DNA of 64,000 nucleotides from Prosopocoilus inquinatus (taxonomy: Eukaryota > Arthropoda > Insecta > Coleoptera > Lucanidae), in assembly GCA_036172665.1 (NCBI GenBank), contig CM069880.1, positions 4,652,501 to 4,716,500 of the forward strand, written 5' to 3'. Each line of letters opens with the position of its first letter. Within the stretch, counting starts at the first letter, position 1. The position numbers were made by a program, and so were the translations under genes. Below the pieces are notes generated by a model. The model was not told the DNA's origin. It ran no database searches and worked only from the letters and a program-made list of their open reading frames with translations. Of the stretch, positions 28,331-41,800 are shown piece by piece.

Positions 28331-31300
28331 GAGATACGAATTTCTCGCACTCAGCAGAAGCTGGAAATAGTTTTGAACGAAACAACAGGTATTAGCATTG
28401 TTCCTGTGATATATCTAATCGATCCTTACTTATCTAATATGTTATTTGACGTTTCAACGGACTCCAGTAACTCTGATGTGAGATACGAAGTTCTTGCACT
28501 CAGCAGAAGCTGGAAATAGTTTTGAACGACACAACACGTATTAGCGATATTCCTGTGATGTATCTAATCGATCCTTACTTATCTAATATGTTAGTTGTCA
28601 TTTCAACGGACTCCAGTATCTCTGATGTGAGATACGAAGTTCTCGCACTCAGAAGAAGCTGGAAATAGTTTTGAACGACACAACACGTATAAGCGTTATT
28701 CCTGTGATGTATCTAATCGATCCTTACTTATCTATTACGTTATTTGACGATACGATGGACTCCAGTAACTCTGATGTGAGATACGAAGTTTTCGGACGCA
28801 GCGGAAGCTGGAAATAGTTTTGAACGAAACAACACGTATTAACGTTATTCCTGTGATGTATCTAATCGATCCTTACTTATCTATTACGTTATTTGACGTT
28901 ACGATGGACTCCAGTAACTCTGATGTGAGATACGAAGTTTTCGGACGCAGCGGAAGCTGGAAATAGTTTTGAACGAAACAACACGTATTAGCGTTATTCC
29001 TGTGATGTATGAAATCGATCCTTACTTATCTATTACGTTATTTGACGTTACGATGGACTCCAGTAACTCTGATGTGATATACGAAGTTTTCGGACGCAGC
29101 GTAAGCTGGAAACAGTTTTGAACGAAACAGCACGTATTAGCATTGTTCCTGTGATGTATCTAATTGATCCTTACTTATCTATCATGTTATTTGACGTTCC
29201 AACGGACTCCAGTAACTCTCATGTGAGATACGAAGTTCTCGCACTCAGCAGAAGCTGGAAATAGTTTTGAACGAAACAACACGTATTAGCGTTGTTCCTG
29301 TGATGTATCTAATCGATCCTTACTTATCTAATATGTTATTTGACGTTTCAACGAACTCCAGTAACTCTGATGTGAGATACGAAGTTCTCGCACTCAGCAG
29401 AAGCTGGAAATAGTTTTGAACGAAACAACACGTATTAGCATTGTTCCTGTGATGTATCTAATCGATCCTTACTTATCTATCATGTTATTTGACGTTACGA
29501 TGGACTCCAGTAACTCTGATGTGAGATACGAAGTTTTCGGACGCAGCGTAAGCTGGAAACAGTTTTGAACGAAACAATACGTATTAGCGTTGTTCCTGTG
29601 ATGTATCTAATCGATCCTTACTAATCTATCATGTTATTTCACGTTACGATGGACTCCAGTAACTCTGATGTGATATACGAAATTTTCGGACGCACCGGAA
29701 GCTGGAAATAGTTTTGAAGGAAATAACACGTATTAACGTTGTTCCTGTGATGTATCTAATCGATCCTTACTTATCTAATATGTTAATTGACGTTCCAACG
29801 GACTCCAGTAACTCTGATGTGAGATACGAAGTTCTCGCACTCAGCAGAAGCTGGAAAGAGTTTTGAACGAAACAACACGTATTAGCATTGTTCCTGTGAT
29901 GTATCTAATTGATCCTTACTTATCTATCATGTTATTTGACGTTCCAACGGACTCCAGTAACTCTCATGTGAGATACGAAGTTCTCGCACTCAGCAGATGC
30001 TGGAAATAGTTTTGAACGAAACAACACGTATTAGCATTGTTCCTGTGATGTATCTAATCGATCCTTACTTATCTATCATGTTATTTGACGTTCCAACGGA
30101 CTCCAGTAACTCTGATGTGAGATACGAAGTTCTCGCACTCAGCAGAAGCTGGAAATAGTTTTGAATGAAACAACACGTATTAGCGTTGTTCCTGTGATGC
30201 ATCTAATCGATCCTTCCTTATCTAATATGTTATTTGACGTTTCAACGAACTCCAGTAACTCTGATGTGAGATACGAAGTTCTCGCACTCAGCAGAAGCTG
30301 GAAATAGTTTTGAACGAAACAACACGTATTAGCATTGTTCCTGTGATGTATCTAATCGATCCTTACTTATCTAATATGTTAATTGACGATCCAACGGACT
30401 AAAGTAACTCTGATGTTAGATACGAAGTTTTCGGACGCAGGGGAAGCTGGAAATAGTTTTGAACGAAATAACACGTATTAGCGTTGTTCCTGTGATGTAT
30501 CTAATCGATCCTCACTTATCTAATATGTTATTTGACGTTACGATGGACTCCAGTAACTCTGATGTGAGATACGAAGTTTTCGGACGCAGCGGAAGCTGGA
30601 AATAGTTTTGAACGAAACAGCACGTATTAGCGTTATTCCTGTGATGTATCTAATCGATCCTTACTTATCTATTACGTTATTTGACGTTACGATGGACTCC
30701 AGTAACTCTGATGTGATATACGAAATTTTCGGACGCACCGGAAGCTGGAAATAGTTTTGAAGGAAATAACACGTATTAACGTTGTTCCTGTGATGTATCT
30801 AATCGATCCTTACTTATCTAATATGTTAATTGACGTTCCAACGGACTCCAGTAACTCTGATGTGAGATACGAAGTTCTCGCACTCAGCAGAAGCTGGAAA
30901 TAGTTTTGAACGAAACAACACGTATTAGCATTGTTCCTGTGATGTATCTAATCGATCCTTACTTATCTATCATGTTATTTGACGTTCCAACGGACTCCAG
31001 TAACTCTGATGTGAGATACGAAGTTCTCGCACTCAGCAGAAGCTGGAAATAGTTTTGAACGAAACAACACGTATTAGCATTGTTCCTGTGATGTATCTAA
31101 TCGATCCTTACTTATCTATCATGTTATTTGACGTTACGATGGACTCCAGTAACTCTGATGTGAGATACGAAGTTTTCGGACGCAGCGTAAGCTGGAAACA
31201 GTTTTGAACGAAACAATACGTATTAGCGTTGTTCCTGTGATGTATCTAATCGATCCTTACTAATCTATCATGTTATTTCACGTTACGATGGACTCCAGTA

Positions 31301-33230
31301 ACTCTGATGTGATATACGAAATTTTCGGACGCACCGGAAGCTGGAAATAGTTTTGAAGGAAATAACACGTATTAACGTTGTTCCTGTGATGTATCTAATC
31401 GATCCTTACTTATCTAATATGTTAATTGACGTTCCAACGGACTCCAGTAACTCTGATGTGAGATACGAAGTTCTCGCACTCAGCAGAAGCTGGAAAGAGT
31501 TTTGAACGAAACAACACGTATTAGCATTGTTCCTGTGATGTATCTAATCGATCCTTACTTATCTATCATGTTATTTGACGTTCCAACGGACTCCAGTAAC
31601 TCTCATGTGAGATACGAAGTTCTCGCACTCAGCAGAAGCTGGAAATAGTTTTGAACGAAACAACACGTATTAGCATTGTTCCTGTGATGTATCTAATCGA
31701 TCCTTACTTATCTATCATGTTATTTGACGTTCCAACGGACTCCAGTAACTCTGATGTGAGATACGAAGTTCTCGCACTCAGCAGAAGCTGGAAATAGTTT
31801 TGAATGAAACAACACGTATTAGCGTTGTTCCTGTGATGCATCTAATCGATCCTTCCTTATCTAATATGTTATTTGACGTTTCAACGAACTCCAGTAACTC
31901 TGATATGAGATACGAAGTTCTCGCACTCAGCAGAAGCTGGAAATAGTTTTGAACGAAACAACACGTATTAGCATTGTTCCTGTGATGTATCTAATCGATC
32001 CTTACTTATCTAATATGTTAATTGACGATCCAACGGACTAAAGTAACTCTGATGTTAGATACGAAGTTTTCGGACGCAGGGGAAGCTGGAAATAGTTTTG
32101 AACGAAATAACACGTATTAGCGTTGTTCCTGTGATGTATCTAATCGATCCTCACTTATCTAATATGTTATTTGACGTTACGATGGACTCCAGTAACTCTG
32201 ATGTGAGATACGAAGTTTTCGGACGCAGCGGAAGCTGGAAATAGTTTTGAACGAAACAGCACGTATTAGCGTTATTCCTGTGATGTATCTAATCGATCCT
32301 TACTTACCTATTACGTTATTTGACGTTACGATGGACTCCAGTAACTCTGATGTGATATACGAAATTTTCGGACGCACCGGAAGCTGGAAATAGTTTTGAA
32401 GGAAATAACACATATTAACGTTGTTCCTGTGATGTATCTAATCGATCCTTACTTATCTAATATGTTAATTGACGTTCCAACGGACTCCAGTAACTCTGAT
32501 GTGAGATACGAAGTTCTCGCACTCAGCAGAAGCTGGAAATAGTTTTGAACGAAACAACACGTATTAGCATTGTTCCTGTGATGTATCTAATCGATCCTTA
32601 CTTATCTATCATGTTATTTGACGTTCCAACGGACTCCAGTATCTCTGATGTGAGATACGAAGTTCTCGCACTCAGCAGAAGCTGGAAATAGTTTTGAACG
32701 AAACAACACGTATTAGCATTGTTCCTGTGATGTATCTAATCGATCCTTACTTATCTATCATGTTATTTGACGTTCCAACGGGCTCCAGTAACTCTGATGT
32801 GAGATACGAAGTTCTCGCACTCAGCAGAAGCTGGAAATAGTTTTGAACGAAACAACACGTATTAGCATTGTTCCTGTGATGTATCTAATCGATCCTTACT
32901 TATCTATCATGTTATTTGACGTTCCAACGGACTCCAGTAACTCTGATGTGAGATACGAAGTTCTCGCACTCAGCAGAAGCTGGAAATAGTTTTGAACGAA
33001 ACAACACGTATTAGCATTGTTCCTGTGATGTATCTAATCGATCCTTACTTATCTATCATGTTATTTGACGTTCCAACGGACTCCAGTAACTCTGATGTGA
33101 GATACGAAGTTCTCGCACTCAGCAGAAGCTGGAAATAGTTTTGAATGAAAGAACACGTATTAGCGTTGTTCCTGTGATGTATCTAATCGATCCTTACTTA
33201 TCTAATATGTTATTTGACGTTTCAACGGAC
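28330..33230 (+). repeat. Higher-order repeat domain, 11-mer units
   Basis: The CTAAAG variant has its AAAG at 30401 and 32040, exactly 11 monomers apart, with the same companion marks as at 12.5-14.2 kb (GATGCATCTAATC, CCTTCCTTATC, GCAGGGGAAG, GTTATTTCACG). The end of the domain is a run of L-type monomers from 32483 that parallels the homogeneous run at 17285. Confidence 0.75.
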
Positions 33231-36200
33231 TCCAGTAACTCTGATGTGAGATAAGAAGTTCTCGCACTCAGCAGAAGCTGGAAATAGTTTTGAACGAAAC
33301 AACACGTATTAGCATCGTTCCTGTGATGTATCTAATCGATCCTTACTTATCTATCATGTTATTTGACGTTACGATGGACTCCAGTAACTCTGATGTGAGA
33401 TACGAAGTTTTCGGACGCAGCGGAAGCTGGAAATAGTTTTGAACGAAACAACACGTATTAGCGTTATTCCTGTGATGTATGAAATCGATCCTTACTTATC
33501 TATTACGTTATTTGACGTTACGATGGACTCCAGTAACTCTGATGTGATATACGAAGTTTTCGTACGCACCGGAAGCTGGAAATAGTTTTGAAGGAAATAA
33601 CACGTATTATCGTTGTTCCTGTGATGTATCTAATCGATCCTTACTTATCTAATATGTTGTTTGATGTTTCAACGGACTCCAGTAACTCTGATGTGAGATA
33701 CGAAGTTCTCGCACTCAGCAGAAGCTGGAAATAGTTTTGAACGAAACAACACGTATTAGCTATGTTCCTGTGATGTATCTAATCGATCCTTACTTATCTA
33801 TCATGTTATTTGACGTTACGATGGACCCCAGTATCTCTAATGTGAGATACGAAGTTTTCGGACGCAGCGGAAGCTGGAAATAGTTTTGAACGAAATAACA
33901 CGTATTAGCGTTGTTCCTGTGATGTATCTAATCGATCCTTACTTATTTAATATGTTAATTGACGTTCCAGCGGACTCCAGTAACTCTTATGTGAGATACG
34001 AAGTTCTCGCACTCAGCAGAAGCTGGAAATAGTTTTGAACGAAACAACACGTATTAGCTATGTTCCTGTGATGTATCTAATCGATCCTTACTTATCTATC
34101 ATGTTATTTGACGTTACGATGGACCCCAGTAACTCTGATGTGAGATACGAAGTTTTCGGACGCAGCGGAAGCTGGAAATAGTTTTGAACGAAATAACACG
34201 TATTAGCATTGTTCCTGTGCTGTATCTAATCGATCCTTACCTATCTATCATGTTATTTGACGTTACGATGGACTCCAGTAACTCTGATGTGAGATACGAA
34301 GTTATCGCACTCAGCAGAAGCTGGAAATGGTTTTGAACGAAACAACACGTATTAGCGTTATTCCTGTGATGTATCTAATCGATCCTTACTTATCTATTAC
34401 GTTATTTGACGTTACGATGGACTCCAGTAACTCTGATGTGATATACGAAATTTTCGGACGCACCGGAAGCTGGAAATAGTTTTGAAGGAAATAACACGTA
34501 TTAACGTTGTTCCAGTGATGTATCTAATCGATCCTTACTTATCTAATATGTTAATTGACGTTCCAACGGACTCCAGTAACTCTGATGTGAGATACGAACT
34601 TCTCGCACTCAGCAGAAGCTGGAAAGAGTTTTGAACGAAACAACACGTATTAGCATTGTTCCTGTGATGTATCTAATCGATCCTTACTTATCTATCATGT
34701 TATTTGACGTTCCAACGGACTCCAGTAACTCTGATGTGAGATACGAAGTTCTCGCACTCAGCAGAAGCTGGAAATAGTTTTGAATGAAACAACACGTATT
34801 AGCGTTGTTCCTGTGATGTATCTAATCGATCCTTACTTATCTATCATGTTATTTGACGTTACGATGGACTCCAGTAACTCTGATGTGAGATACGAAGTTT
34901 TCGGACGCAGCGTAAGCTGGAAACAGTTTTGAACGAAACAATACGTATTAGCGTTGTTCCTGTGATGTATCTAATCGATCCTTACTAATCTATCATGTTA
35001 TTTCACGTTACGATGGACTCCAGTAACTCTGATGTGATATACGAAATTTTCGGACGCACCGGAAGCTGGAAATAGTTTTGAAGGAAATAACACGTATTAA
35101 CGTTGTTCCTGTGATGTATCTAATCGATCCTTACTTATCTAATATGTTAATTGACGTTCCAACGGACTCCAGTAACTCTGATGTGAGATACGAAGTTCTC
35201 GCACTCAGCAGAAGCTGGAAAGAGTTTTGAACGAAACAACACGTATTAGCATTGTTCCTGTGATGTATCTAATCGATCCTTACTTATCTATCATGTTATT
35301 TGACGTTCCAACGGACTCCAGTAACTCTCATGTGAGATACGAAGTTCTCGCACTCAGCAGAAGCTGGAAATAGTTTTGAACGAAACAACACGTATTAACA
35401 TTGTTCCTGTGATGTATCTAATCGATCCTTACTTATCTATCATGTTATTTGACGTTCCAACGGACTCCAGTAACTCTGATGTGAGATACGAAGTTCTCGC
35501 ACTCAGCAGAAGCTGGAAATAGTTTTGAATGAAACAACACGTATTAGCGTTGTTCCTGTGATGCATCTAATCGATCCTTCCTTATCTAATATGTTATTTG
35601 ACGTTTCAACGAACTCCAGTATCTCTGATGTGAGATACGAAGTTCTCGCACTCAGCAGAAGCTGGAAATAGCTTTGAACGAAACAACACGTATTAGCATT
35701 GTTCCTGTGATGTATCTAATCGATCCTTACTTATCTAATATGTTAATTGACGATCCAACGGACTAAAGTAACTCTGATGTTAGATACGAAGTTTTCGGAC
35801 GCAGGGGAAGCTGGAAATAGTTTTGAACGAAATAACACGTATTAGCGTTGTTCCTGTGATGTATCTAATCGATCCTCACTTATCTAATATGTTATTTGAC
35901 GTTACGATGGACTCCAGTAACTCTGATGTGAGATACGAAGTTTTCGGACGCAGCGGAAGCTGGAAATAGTTTTGAACGAAACAACACGTATTAGCGTTGT
36001 TCCTGTGATGTATCTAATCGATCCTTACTTATCTAATATGTTATTTGTCGTTTCAACGGACTCCAGTATCTCTGATGTGAGATACGAAGTTCTCGCACTC
36101 AGCAGAAGCTGGAAATAGTTTTGAACGAAACAACACGTATTAGCATTGTTCCTGTGATATATCTAATCGATCCTTACTTATCTAATATGTTATTTGACGT

Positions 36201-38442
36201 TTCAATGGACTCCAGTAACTCTGATGTGAGATACGAAGTTCTCGCACTCAGCAGAAGCTGGAAATAGTTTTGAACGAAGCAACACGTATTAGCATTGTTC
36301 CTGTGATGTATCTAATCGATCCTTACTTATCTATCATGTTATTTGACGTTACGATGGACTCCAATATCTCTGATGTGAGATACGAAGTTTTCGGACGCAG
36401 CGGAAGCTGGAAATAGTTTTGAACGAAACAACACGTATTAGCGTTATTCCTGTGATGTATGAAATCGATCCTTACTTATCTATTACGTTATTTGACGTTA
36501 CGATGGACTCCAGTAACTCTGATGTGATATACGAAGTTTTCGGACGCACCGGAAGCTGGAAATAGTTTTGAAGGAAATAACTCGTATTATCGTTGTTTCT
36601 GTGATGTATCTAATCGATCCTTACTTATCTAATATGTTGTTTGATGTTTCAACGGACTCCAGTAACTCTGATGTGAGATACGAAGTTCTAGCACTCAGCA
36701 GAAGCTGGAAATAGTTTTGAACGAAACAACACGTATTAGCATTGTTCCTGTGATGTATCTAATCGATCCTTACTTATCTAATATGTCATTTGACGTTTCA
36801 ACGGACTCCAGTAACTCTGATGTGAGATACGAAGTTCTCGCACTCAGCAGAATCTGGAAATAGTTTTGAACGAAACAACACGTATTGGCATTGTTCCTGT
36901 GATGTATCTAATCGATCCTTACTTATCTATCATGTTATTTGACGTTACGATGGACTCCAGTAACTCTGATGTGAGATACGAAGTTTTCGGACGCAGCGGA
37001 AGCTGGAAATAGTTTTGAACGAAATAACACGTATTAGCATTGTTCCTGTGATGTATCTAATCGATCTTTACTTATCTATCATGTTTTTTGACGTTACGAT
37101 GGATTCCAGTAAATCTGATGTGAGATACGAAGTCTTCGGACGCAGCGAAAGCTGGAAATAGTTTTGAACGAAACAACACGTATTAGCGTTGTTCCTGTGA
37201 TGTATCTAATCGATCCTTACTTATCTAATATGTTATTTGTCGTTTCAACGGACTCCAGTATCTCTGATGTGAGATACGAAGTTCTCGCACTCAGCAGAAG
37301 CTGGAAATAGTTTTGAACGAAACAACAGGTATTAGCATTGTTCCTGTGATATATCTAATCGATCCTTACTTATCTAATATGTTATTTGACGTTTCAACGG
37401 ACTCCAGTAACTCTGATGTGAGATACGAAGTTCTCGCACTCAGCAGAAGCTAGAAATAGTTTTGAACGACACAACACGTATTAGCGATATTCCTGTGATG
37501 TATCTAATCGATCCTTACTTATCTAATATGTTATTTGTCATTTCAACGGACTCCAGTATCTCTGATGTGAGATACGAAGTTCTCGCACTCAGCAGAAGCT
37601 GGAAATAGTTTTGAATGAAACAACACGTATTAGCGTTGTTCCTGTGATGCATCTAATCGATCCTTCCTTATCTAATATGTTATTTGACGTTTCAACGAAC
37701 TCCAGTATCTCTGATGTGAGATACGAAGTTCTCGCACTCAGCAGAAGCTGGAAATAGCTTTGAACGAAACAACACGTATTAGCATTGTTCCTGTGATGTA
37801 TCTAATCGATCCTTACTTATCTAATATGTTAATTGACGATCCAACGGACTAAAGTAACTCTGATGTTAGATACGAAGTTTTCGGACGCAGGGGAAGCTGG
37901 AAATAGTTTTGAACGAAATAACACGTATTAGCGTTGTTCCTGTGATGTATCTAATCGATCCTCACTTATCTAATATGTTATTTGACGTTACGATGGACTC
38001 CAGTAACTCTGATGTGAGATACGAAGTTTTCGGACGCAGCGGAAGCTGGAAATAGTTTTGAACGAAACAACACGTATTAGCGTTGTTCCTGTGATGTATC
38101 TAATCGATCCTTACTTATCTAATATGTTATTTGTCGTTTCAACGGACTCCAGTATCTCTGATGTGAGATACGAAGTTCTCGCACTCAGCAGAAGCTGGAA
38201 ATAGTTTTGAACGAAACAACACGTATTAGCATTGTTCCTGTGATATATCTAATCGATCCTTACTTATCTAATATGTTATTTGACGTTTCAACGGACTCCA
38301 GTAACTCTGATGTGAGATACGAAGTTCTCGCACTCAGCAGAAGCTGGAAATAGTTTTGAACGAAACAACACGTATTAGCATTGTTCCTGTGATGTATCTA
38401 ATCGATCCTTACTTATCTATCATGTTATTTGACGTTACGATG
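33230..38442 (+). repeat. Satellite block mirroring 18.0-24.5 kb
   Basis: The first part, to about 34.9 kb, matches 18.2-20 kb at 101 monomers. From about 35.7 kb on it matches 22.5-24.6 kb at 89 monomers. The 12-monomer difference between offsets means one lineage gained or lost that many monomers, consistent with the extra 10-mer copy at 20.1-23.0 kb. CTAAAG marks lie at 35765 and 37851 (14 monomers). Confidence 0.7.
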
Positions 38443-41400
38443 GACTCCAATATCTCTGATGTGAGATACGATGTTTTCGGACGCAGCGGAAGCTGGAAAT
38501 AGTTTTGAACGAAGCAACATGTATTAGCGTTATTCCTGTGATGTATCTAATCGATCCTTACTTATCTGTCATGTTATTTGACGTTACGATGTACTCCAGT
38601 AACTCTGATTTGAGATACGAAGTTCTCGCACTCAGCAGAAGCTGGAAATAGTTTTGAAAGAAACAACACGTATTAGCGTTGTCCCTGTGATGTATCTAAT
38701 CGATCCTTACGTATCTATCATGTTATTTGACGTTACGATGGACTCCAGTAACTCTGATGTGAGATACGAAGTTTTCGGACGCAGCGGAAGCTGGAAATAG
38801 TTTTGAACGGAACAACACGTATTAGCATTGTTCCTGTGATATATCTAATCGATCCTTACTTATCTAATATGTTATTTGACGTTTCAACGGACTCCAGTAA
38901 CTCTGATGTGAGATACGAAGTTCTCGCACTCAGCAGAAGCTGGAAATTGTTTTGAACGACACAACACGTATTAGCGTTATTCCTGTGATGTATCTAATCG
39001 ATCCTTACTTATCTATTACATTATTTGACGTTACGATGGACTCCAGTAACTCTGATGTGAGATACGAAGTTTTCGGACGCAGCGGAAGCTGGAAATAGTT
39101 TTGAACGAAACAATACGTATTAGCGTTATTCCTGTGATGTACGAAATCGATCCTCACTTATCTATTACGTTATTTGACGTTACGATGGACTCCAGTAACT
39201 CTGATGTGATATACGAAGTTTTCGGACGCACCGGAAGCTGGAAATAGTTTTGAAGAAAATAACACGTATTATCGTTGTTTCTGTGATGTATCTAATCGAT
39301 CCTTACTTATCTAATATGTTGTTTGATGTTTCAACGGACTCCAGTAACTCTGATGTGAGATACGAAGTTCTAGCACTCAGCAGAAGCTGGAAATAGTTTT
39401 GAACGAAACAACTCGTATTAGCATTGTTCCTGTGATGTATCTAATCGATCCTTACTTATCTAATATGTTATTTGACGTTTCAACGGACTCCAGTAACACT
39501 GATGTGAGATACGAAGTTCTCGCACTCAGGAGAAGCTGGAAATAGTTTTGAACGAAACAACACCTATTAGCATTGTTCCTGTGATGTATCTAATCGATCC
39601 TTACTTATCTACCATGTTATTTGACGTTACGATGGACTCCAGTAACTCTGATGTGAGATACGAAGTTTTCGGACGCAGCGGAAGCTGGAAATAGTTTTGA
39701 ACGAAACACGTATTAGCATTGTTCCTGTGATGTATCTAATCGATCCTTACTTATCTATCATGTTATTTGACGTTACGATGGATTCCAGTAACTCTGATGT
39801 GAGATACGAAGTCTTCGGACGCAGCGAAAGCTGGAAATAGTTTTGAACGAAACACACGTATTAGCGTTGTTCCTGTGATGTATCTAATCGATCCTTACTT
39901 ATCTAATATGTTATTTGACGTTTCAACGGACTCCAGTAACTCTGATGTGAGATACGAAGTTCTCGCACTCAGCAGAAGCTGGAAATAGTTTTGAACGAAA
40001 CAAGACGTATTAGCATTGTTCCTGTGATGTATCTAATCGATCCTTACTTATCTATCATGTTATTTGACGTTACGATGGACTCCAATATCTCTGATGTGAG
40101 ATACGAAGTTTTCGGACGCAGCTGAAGCTGGAAATAGTTTTGAACGAAGCAACATGTATTAGCGTTATTCCTGTGATGTATCTAATCGATCCTTACTTAT
40201 CTGTCATGTTATTTGACGTTACGATGGACTCCAGTAACTCTGATTTGAGATACGAAGTTCTCGCACTCAGCAGAAGCTGGAAATAGTTTTGAACGAAACA
40301 ACACGTATTAGCGTTGTTCCTGTGATGTATCTAATCGATCCTTACGTATCTATCATGTTATTTGACGTTACGATGGACTCCAGTAACTCTGATGTGAGAT
40401 ACGAAGTTTTCGGACGCAGCGGAAGCTGGAAATAGTTTTGAACGAAATAACACGTATAAGCGTTGTTCCTGTGATGTATCTAATCGATCCTTACTTATCT
40501 AATATGTTATTTGACGTTTCAACGGACTCCAGTAACTCTGATGTGAGATACGAAGTTCTCGCACTCAGCAGAAGCTGGAAATTGTTTTGAACGACACAAC
40601 ACGTATTAGCGTTATTCCTGTGATGTATCTAATCGATCCTTACTTATCTATTACGTTATTTGACGTTACGATGGACTCCAGTAACTCTGATGTGAGATAC
40701 GAAGTTTTCGGACGCAGCGGAAGCTGGAAATAGTTTTGAACGAAACAACACGTATTAGCGTTATTCCTGTGATGTATGAAATCGATCCTTACTTATCTAT
40801 TACGTTATTTGACGTTACGATGGACTCCAGTAACTCTGATGTGATATACGAAGTTTTCGGACGCACCGGAAGCTGGAAATAGTTTTGAAGGAAATAACAC
40901 GTATTATCGTTGTTTCTGTGATGTATCTAATCGATCCTTACTTATCTAATATGTTGTTTGATGTTTCAACGGACTCCAGTAACTCTGATGTGAGATACGA
41001 AGTTCTAGCACTCAGCAGAAGCTGGAAATAGTTTTGAACGAAACAACACGTATTAGCATTGTTCCTGTGATGTATCTAATCGATCCTTACTTATCTAATA
41101 TGTCATTTGACGTTTCAACGGACTCCAGTAACTCTGATGTGAGATACGAAGTTCTCGCACTCAGCAGAATCTGGAAATAGTTTTGAACGAAACAACACGT
41201 ATTGGCATTGTTCCTGTGATGTATCTAATCGATCCTTACTTATCTATCATGTTATTTGACGTTACGATGGACTCCAGTAACTCTGATGTGAGATACGAAG
41301 TTTTCGGACGCAGCGGAAGCTGGAAATAGTTTTGAACGAAATAACACGTATTAGCATTGTTCCTGTGATGTATCTAATCGATCTTTACTTATCTATCATG

Positions 41401-41800
41401 TTTTTTGACGTTACGATGGATTCCAGTAAATCTGATGTGAGATACGAAGTCTTCGGACGCAGCGAAAGCTGGAAATAGTTTTGAACGAAACAACACGTAT
41501 TAGCGTTGTTCCTGTGATGTATCTAATCGATCCTTACTTATCTAATATGTTATTTGTCATTTCAACGGACTCCAGTATCTCTGATGTGAGATACGAAGTT
41601 CTCGCACTCAGCAGAAGCTGGAAATAGTTTTGAACGAAACAACAGGTATTAGCATTGTTCCTGTGATATATCTAATCGATCCTTACTTATCTAATATGTT
41701 ATTTGACGTTTCAACGGACTCCAGTAACTCTGATGTGAGATACGAAGTTCTCGCACTCAGCAGAAGCTGGAAATAGTTTTGAACGACACAACACGTATTA
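38443..41800 (+). repeat. Long-range copy of the first 3.4 kb, with small deletions
   Basis: GACTCCAATATCTCTG plus GATACGATG at 38443 repeats position 1 (38442 bp, 258 x 149), including the private GATGTACTCCAG of the next monomer. The monomer starting at 38741 begins like the one at 299 but ends like the one at 448 (GATATATCTAATC), so one monomer was lost by exchange. After it the offset is 38293 bp (TATTACA at 721 and 39014). The only two length changes of the main array are here: ACGAAACACGTATT near 39705 (3 bp short) and ACGAAACACACG near 39852 (1 bp short). GACTCCAATATC returns at 40078. Confidence 0.85.
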
